Shown: positions 4,676-8,995 of the stretch, in pieces
How positions within the stretch are numbered: position 1 is the first letter of the stretch
How the letters are laid out: each line of letters begins with the position of its first letter
DNA from: Desulfobacterales bacterium
GTDB taxonomy: Bacteria; Desulfobacterota; Desulfobacteria; Desulfobacterales; C00003106
Assembly: GCA_030594505.1 (NCBI GenBank)
Contig: JAUVFC010000057.1
Span: 1-8,995 of the forward strand
Direction of reading: 5' to 3'
DNA: 8,995 bases
Notes under the pieces: generated by a model
What the model saw: the letters and a program-made list of their open reading frames with translations, nothing else
Told to the model about the DNA's origin: nothing
Database searches by the model: none
Program-made: the position numbers and the translations under genes

Positions 4676-6403
4676 ATGCGTTATACAAAACTGTTTTTAC
4701 CGACTCTAAGAGAAGTCCCTGCAGACGCCGAGGTTATCAGCCATCAGCTTATGCTGAGGGCCGGGATGATTCGGAAATTAACCTCCGGGATCTATACCTA
4801 TCTTCCGCTCGGACTTCGTGTCATTAAGAAGGTAGAAAAAATAATCCGTGAAGAGATGGAAAGGGCCGGAGCCCAGGAGGTCCTCATGCCAATGGTCCAG
4901 CCTTCCGAACTGTGGGAGGAAAGCGGCAGATGGGACGTCTACGGCAAAGAACTCCTCCGTTTTAAGGATCGCCACGGACGCGACTACTGTCTTGGTCCGA
5001 CACACGAAGAGGTAATCACTGATCTCATCCGCAAGGAAGTCCGCTCATATCGGGATATGCCATTGAATCTATATCAGATACAGAATAAATTTCGGGATGA
5101 GATCCGCCCCAGGTTCGGCCTGATGCGGGGTCGGGAGTTCAGCATGAAAGATGCCTACAGTTTCGATTTAGACGAAGAAGGAGCGGTTAAAAGTTATCAG
5201 GCAATGTTTGACGCCTACAATCGGATCTTTGAACGGTGCGGTCTCTATTTTAAGGCCGTAGAAGCCGACACCGGAAACATCGGGGGGAGTTTTTCCCATG
5301 AGTTGATGGTACTTGCAGACACCGGTGAAGATGCCATTGTTAGCTGTACTGAATGCGATTACGCGGCCAATATGGAAAAGGCAGAGGTAAACCCCGACTA
5401 CATTGAAAAAGAAGAGTATGAGGCCCCCCCTGCCCCGATGGAAAAGGTGTCCACCCCGGATGTAAGGACAGTAGAAGAGGTAACACAATTTTTGTCCGTC
5501 ACCCCGAAGCAACTGGTCAAAACCATGATATTTGAAACCTCTTCAGAACCGGTAGCGGTCCTTGTAAGAGGGAATCATGAAGTAAACCCGGCAAAGGTAA
5601 AAAATGTTCTCGGTGTAGCCAACTTAGAGCTTGCCGGTGAAGAGACAGTACTGAAACTGACCGGCGCTCCGGCAGGATTTGCCGGCGCTGTCGGACTTTC
5701 CATAAAGATTATTGCCGACAGAGCTGTAGAGCCTATGAAAAACATGGTTATGGGGGGAAACGAAAAAGACGTCCACCTCATAGGGGTAAACAGGGGGACG
5801 GATTTTGAAGTCTCGGAATTCGCCGATCTCCGTCTTGTTACATCTTCGGATCGTTGCCCCAGATGCGGCAAGGTGATAGAAATTAAACGTGGGATTGAGG
5901 TAGGACATATATTTAAATTAGGGGATAAATACAGCAAAGCGCTTTCGGCCACATACCTTGATCAAAACGGAAACGAGCGCTATGTTATTATGGGATGTTA
6001 TGGAATCGGTGTGGGTAGAACCGTTGCGGCAGCCATTGAGCAAAATCATGATAAAAATGGTATCATCTTTCCCATGCCCATTGCCCCATACCAGGTAGTG
6101 ATCCTTCCGCTTCAGATGCGAGACAGCGATGTCGTGTCTGCTGCGGAAACTCTTTATAATCAATTGATAAGCCAGGGAGCAGAGGTTCTGCTCGACGACC
6201 GGGATGAACGGGCCGGAGTCAAGTTTAAAGATGCGGATCTGGTCGGGATTCCCATCCGCGTAACAATCGGCAAAAAGAGTCTAAAAGAAGGACAACTTGA
6301 AGTACGGCTTCGCGCGACTGGAGAAACGGAGTTGGTCCCACGGGAAGGGGCTGACAGGATGATTTTGGATATGATTAAGGATTTAGTAAGGAGTAGGCAG
6401 TAA
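4676..6403 (+). CDS. proS: Prolyl-tRNA synthetase, bacterial type with editing insertion
   Basis: Class II synthetase that charges tRNA-Pro. The product is 575 residues, close to the 572 of Escherichia coli. It begins MRYTKLFLPTLREVPADAEVISHQLMLRAGMIRK, typical for the family. The catalytic core shows motif 1 (QEVLMPMVQPSELW), motif 2 (residues 139-155, FRDEIRPRFGLMRGREF) and motif 3 (440-448, GCYGIGVGR). Between motifs 2 and 3 lies the INS cis-editing domain (about 230-390) that hydrolyses Ala-tRNA-Pro, with K282 in LVKTMIF at the position of the family's important lysine. Two CxxC pairs, C224/C227 and C394/C397, flank it and may form a zinc knuckle. The loop at 334-338 reads GFAGA where GXXXP is usual. 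The C-terminal anticodon-binding domain spans about 475-575. The last residues (VRSRQ) and the stop are encoded by the start of the downstream repeat. Confidence 0.97.
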   Translation: MRYTKLFLPTLREVPADAEVISHQLMLRAGMIRKLTSGIYTYLPLGLRVIKKVEKIIREEMERAGAQEVLMPMVQPSELWEESGRWDVYGKELLRFKDRHGRDYCLGPTHEEVITDLIRKEVRSYRDMPLNLYQIQNKFRDEIRPRFGLMRGREFSMKDAYSFDLDEEGAVKSYQAMFDAYNRIFERCGLYFKAVEADTGNIGGSFSHELMVLADTGEDAIVSCTECDYAANMEKAEVNPDYIEKEEYEAPPAPMEKVSTPDVRTVEEVTQFLSVTPKQLVKTMIFETSSEPVAVLVRGNHEVNPAKVKNVLGVANLELAGEETVLKLTGAPAGFAGAVGLSIKIIADRAVEPMKNMVMGGNEKDVHLIGVNRGTDFEVSEFADLRLVTSSDRCPRCGKVIEIKRGIEVGHIFKLGDKYSKALSATYLDQNGNERYVIMGCYGIGVGRTVAAAIEQNHDKNGIIFPMPIAPYQVVILPLQMRDSDVVSAAETLYNQLISQGAEVLLDDRDERAGVKFKDADLVGIPIRVTIGKKSLKEGQLEVRLRATGETELVPREGADRMILDMIKDLVRSRQ

Positions 6404-6500
6404 GGAGTAAGGAGTAAGCAGGAAGGAGTAAGCAGGAAGTGTCCGTATTTCGGCTGCTTACTCCCTACTGCCTACTCCCTACTGCCTACTCCCTACTGCC
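6385..6500. repeat. GTAAGGAGTAGGCAG-type inverted/tandem repeat between proS and rel
   Basis: The left arm (about 6385-6435) repeats GTAAGGAGTA/AGCAG units; the right arm (6454-6500) is the complementary type, with tandem 14-bp units CTACTGCCTACTCC at 6465-6478 and 6479-6492 plus a partial unit to 6500. The innermost perfect stem is 11 bp (6425-6435 with 6454-6464) around an 18-nt loop. The left arm begins inside the proS coding sequence and supplies its last codons and stop. The right arm ends 11 nt before the rel start. A long, slippery hairpin is expected in RNA; no T-run follows. Confidence 0.8.
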
Positions 6501-6511
6501 ATTAATCAAGT

Positions 6512-8650
6512 ATGATCCGTATCAATGACATATTAGATAAGGTTGCTTTTTACCATCCAGAGGCTGATCTTGATATCATAGATCGCGCTTATATCTATTC
6601 GGCCAGGATGCACGATGGACAGGTGCGGCTTTCCGGAGAACCGTACCTGGCTCATCCTCTGGAAGTGGCTAATCTTCTTGCCGATATGAAGCTTGATGCG
6701 ACCAGCGTCGCGGCCGGTCTCCTTCACGATGCCCTGGAAGATACCAGGGCAACCGTTGAGGACCTCAGGACTATGTTTGGAGAAGACATTACTCATATCG
6801 TCTCCGGGGTTACCAAACTGAGCAGGTTTTCCTTTAAGAGTTCTGAAGAACGCCAGGCTGAAAGTATCCGTAAGATGATACTGGCCATGGCTGACGATAT
6901 ACGGGTACTCCTGATAAAATTGGCTGACAGACTTCACAACATGCGGACCCTTCAGTTTCACAAACCGGAAAAACAGGTCGAAATCGCCCAAGAAACCCTT
7001 GACATCTATGCTCCACTGGCAAATCGCCTCGGTATCTTCCGGATCAAAAAAGAACTTGAAGACACGGCATTCAAATATCTGATGCCTGATGAATATAACG
7101 GAACAATAGGCTGGATCACCAAAAATCAAGAGGAACGCGAAAAACATATTGAAGCTGTAAGAGAGATTCTTAAAAAGAAAATGGGGGAACACAACCTTGA
7201 ATGTGAGGTGTTGGGACGACATAAACACTTTTACAGCATCTATAAGAAAATGGTAAATCAAGGCCTCGATTTTGAAGAGCTTTATGACATTATTGCGTTT
7301 CGGATTATCTTAAATACCGTAAAAGACTGTTATGAGTCCCTCGGCGTCATTCACTCGCTCTGGAAGCCGATTCCAAAACGATTCAAAGATTACATCGGCA
7401 TGCCGAAAACTAATATGTACCAGTCATTACATACTACCGTTATAGGACCGTTTGGCGAACGGGTTGAGATACAAATACGAACCCATGAAATGAACAAAAT
7501 AGCCGAAGAGGGTATTGCGGCCCACTGGCAGTACAAAGAAGGCCGAGCCGGTGACGAACAGAGTGATCGACAATTTGCCTGGCTGAGACAACTGATCAAA
7601 AATCAGAAAAATCTCAAAGATCCCAGGGAATTCATGGACACGGTTCGGATCGATCTGTTTCCGGACGAGGTCTATGTTTTTACACCCAATGGAGAAGTGA
7701 AGGAATTCCCAAAGGGCGCCACACCGGTCGATTTCGCGTACAGTATCCATTCCGAGGTAGGACATCGATGTACCGGAGCAAAAGTGGACGGGAGAATGGT
7801 TCCGCTCAAATATAAGCTTCAAACCGGAGAACAGGTAGAAATTATTCTTTCTCCCCGCCACAAGCCGACCAAGGATTGGCTGAACTTTGTCGTGACCTCA
7901 AAGGCCCGATCAAGAATCAGACAATGGATCAAAACAGAAGAACGGGGGAAAAGCCTTGCCCTCGGAAGAGAGCTGTGTGAAAAAGAATTTCAAAAACATC
8001 GCCTCCATTTCAATCCCAAGTCAGAAGAATTTCAAAAAATCGCCGAAGAGTTCGGTTTCAAGTCTAACGAGGACCTTCTTGCCGCTATCGGATACGGAAA
8101 GATAACCCTTTTGCAGGCAGTCCGCAAGCTCCTCCCCAAGTCGGCAATACAGGAAGAAACCGAGACCTTTATCGATAGGCTGAAAAAACATATACAAAAA
8201 AAGAAACGTCCCTCAGGGATATTGGTCCGGGGAGTAGACAACATATTGATACGTTATGCCAAGTGCTGCAATCCGATTCCCGGGGATGAGATGGTGGGTT
8301 ATATTACAAGAGGTCGCGGGGTGACTGTCCACCGTGCCGATTGTATCAGCATACTAACAATAGACCCTGAACGAAAGATCGAACTTGAATGGGCAGAAGG
8401 AACCCGAGAAGCCCATCCCGTCAAAGTTCGCGTTAGCTGCCACAATAAAATCGGTCTATTGGCTGATATCTCAGCCGCAATAAGTAAGGAAGGGACAAAT
8501 ATTACCGACGTAAGCGTCAAGGCCGACACTTCGGCCAAACAGGCCGAATGCACCTTTACCATTGAAGTGGTCAACACAAAACAGCTTGACACGATCATTC
8601 GGAAGTTAAAAAAGGTAAAACACGTGATACATGTGGCACGACAATCATGA
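6512..8650 (+). CDS. relA/spoT: Bifunctional (p)ppGpp synthetase/hydrolase (Rel/SpoT)
   Basis: Long RSH enzyme, 712 residues, controlling the stringent response by making and degrading (p)ppGpp. The N-terminal HD hydrolase is intact: H48, H72-D73 and E76-D77 (HDALED), and D139 in KLADRLHNM. These lie five positions before the Streptococcus Rel H53, H77, D78 and D144. The synthetase follows with D259 (YDIIAFR), RFKD at 290-293 (the basic motif of bifunctional enzymes, not the EXDD of RelA-only forms), YQSLHTTV at 303-310 and EIQIRTHEMNKIAEEGIAAHW. A TGS domain spans about 385-446. A zinc-finger-like module has C585, C586, H607 and C611 (AKCCNPIPGDE and HRADC). An ACT domain spans about 638-710. 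Both activities are predicted. The start ATG has no visible Shine-Dalgarno. The stop TGA abuts the palindrome that separates it from convergent rpmB. Confidence 0.96.
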   Translation: MIRINDILDKVAFYHPEADLDIIDRAYIYSARMHDGQVRLSGEPYLAHPLEVANLLADMKLDATSVAAGLLHDALEDTRATVEDLRTMFGEDITHIVSGVTKLSRFSFKSSEERQAESIRKMILAMADDIRVLLIKLADRLHNMRTLQFHKPEKQVEIAQETLDIYAPLANRLGIFRIKKELEDTAFKYLMPDEYNGTIGWITKNQEEREKHIEAVREILKKKMGEHNLECEVLGRHKHFYSIYKKMVNQGLDFEELYDIIAFRIILNTVKDCYESLGVIHSLWKPIPKRFKDYIGMPKTNMYQSLHTTVIGPFGERVEIQIRTHEMNKIAEEGIAAHWQYKEGRAGDEQSDRQFAWLRQLIKNQKNLKDPREFMDTVRIDLFPDEVYVFTPNGEVKEFPKGATPVDFAYSIHSEVGHRCTGAKVDGRMVPLKYKLQTGEQVEIILSPRHKPTKDWLNFVVTSKARSRIRQWIKTEERGKSLALGRELCEKEFQKHRLHFNPKSEEFQKIAEEFGFKSNEDLLAAIGYGKITLLQAVRKLLPKSAIQEETETFIDRLKKHIQKKKRPSGILVRGVDNILIRYAKCCNPIPGDEMVGYITRGRGVTVHRADCISILTIDPERKIELEWAEGTREAHPVKVRVSCHNKIGLLADISAAISKEGTNITDVSVKADTSAKQAECTFTIEVVNTKQLDTIIRKLKKVKHVIHVARQS

Positions 8651-8795
8651 AGTGTCCGTTCAAAAATGGTAGATTTTGTCTCAAGACAAGGCCGCACAAA
8701 GGTTTCTGCCGGAGGCGTAGCAACGCTACGTCGAGGATAGAAATCTGCGGAGAACGCCGTATTGGGGCAAAAGATGCCATTTCTGAGCGGACACT
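8651..8795. repeat. Palindromic MITE-like element between rel and rpmB
   Basis: A 145-bp palindrome with termini AGTGTCCG (8651-8658) and CGGACACT (8788-8795). The arms match imperfectly along their length, and the exact centre is a hairpin at 8716-8730 (CGTAGC, AAC, GCTACG). It is flanked on both sides by ATGA (8647-8650 and 8796-8799), which looks like a 4-bp target duplication. No protein is encoded. It lies exactly between the stop codons of the two convergent genes and could act as a two-way RNA hairpin at the transcript ends. Confidence 0.8.
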
Positions 8796-8982
8796 ATGAG
8801 GGTTTTGTCACCGCCCCCGACCTCAAACACCTCGTACACACCTTAATCCGCTTCACCTGACCGCCTACAACAGCCCTTACCTGCTGAAGATTCGGATAAA
8901 ATCTCCGCTTGGTCACATTATGGGCATGACTTACGTTATGTCCTGTCTGAAATCCTTTACCGCATATATTACATTTAGCCAT
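8794..8982 (-). CDS. rpmB: 50S ribosomal protein L28
   Basis: Small basic protein of the large ribosomal subunit, 62 residues, complete. It starts MAKCNICGKGFQTGHNVSHAHNVTKRRF, the standard L28 opening, with the NVSHA.N.TKR.F core. Four cysteines (C4, C7, C49 and C52) make this the zinc-binding 'C+' form of the protein, whose zinc-free paralogues replace it under zinc shortage in some bacteria; no paralogue is visible here. GGAG at 8992-8995, 9 nt before the ATG, is the Shine-Dalgarno. The usual partner rpmG is not adjacent. The stop TAG takes its last two bases from the terminus of the palindromic element. Confidence 0.96.
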   Translation of the reverse strand: MAKCNICGKGFQTGHNVSHAHNVTKRRFYPNLQQVRAVVGGQVKRIKVCTRCLRSGAVTKPS

Positions 8983-8995
8983 TATTATTGTCTCC

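Noticed and set aside
5168..5952. Minus-strand frames inside proS
   Set aside because: Complement of the editing domain; cysteine/phenylalanine-rich, shadow-like translation.
6465..6500. CRISPR-like tandem repeats
   Set aside because: The units are 14 bp, contiguous and without spacers, and part of an inverted repeat.
6533..7261. Long minus-strand frame (242 codons) inside the Rel/SpoT gene
   Set aside because: It is the complement of the hydrolase and synthetase domains; no ribosome site and no recognisable family.
8651..8795. Rho-independent terminator for rel or rpmB
   Set aside because: The palindrome is far longer than usual terminators and no T-run follows on either strand; its ends and flanks fit an insertion element better, although it may still stop transcription.

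Overview
The window reads as an ordinary chromosomal stretch of a Gram-negative, flagellated, probably anaerobic bacterium of the Desulfobacterota (former Deltaproteobacteria) type. This placement is an inference. It rests on the ispG-proS-relA/spoT order, the four-cysteine L28, a PSP1-domain gene next to holB, a small phasin-like protein, and spacers crowded with inverted-repeat elements. No species can be named from the sequence alone.

Layout, left to right. Positions 1-1235 (minus strand) hold holB (DNA polymerase III delta') followed by the first 17 codons of a PSP1/RicT-type gene that runs off the left edge; a palindrome of about 190 bp separates the two. Positions 1236-1618 are a spacer with an interspersed inverted/direct repeat. 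Positions 1619-1924 (plus) encode a phasin-like protein of 101 residues. It overlaps tail-to-tail by 14 bp with a minus-strand pair: flaG (2619-2990) and, one codon downstream, a response regulator ending in a SHOCT-like helical pair (1911-2615). A good match to a flagellar sigma-28 (FliA) promoter lies about 110 bp upstream of flaG. The 2991-3471 spacer is otherwise mostly featureless until a perfect 14-bp inverted repeat in front of ispG.

Positions 3472-8650 (plus) hold ispG (isoprenoid MEP pathway), proS (prolyl-tRNA synthetase with an editing domain) and a long bifunctional Rel/SpoT alarmone enzyme. These are spaced by 133 and 108 bp, and each spacer is filled by a different inverted-repeat family. 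rpmB (ribosomal protein L28) lies convergent to relA/spoT at the right edge, separated from it by a palindrome of about 145 bp.

The genes are core housekeeping: replication, translation, isoprenoids, stringent response, and a small flagellar/signalling unit. I see no defence system, integrase, transposase, CRISPR array or tRNA. The interest is in the spacers. Two large palindromes have flanking direct repeats that let the pre-insertion gene junctions be reconstructed. All three plus-strand core genes have an inverted repeat at or immediately before their ribosome-binding region. The flaG-response regulator unit has a candidate sigma-28 promoter and an unusual domain combination.
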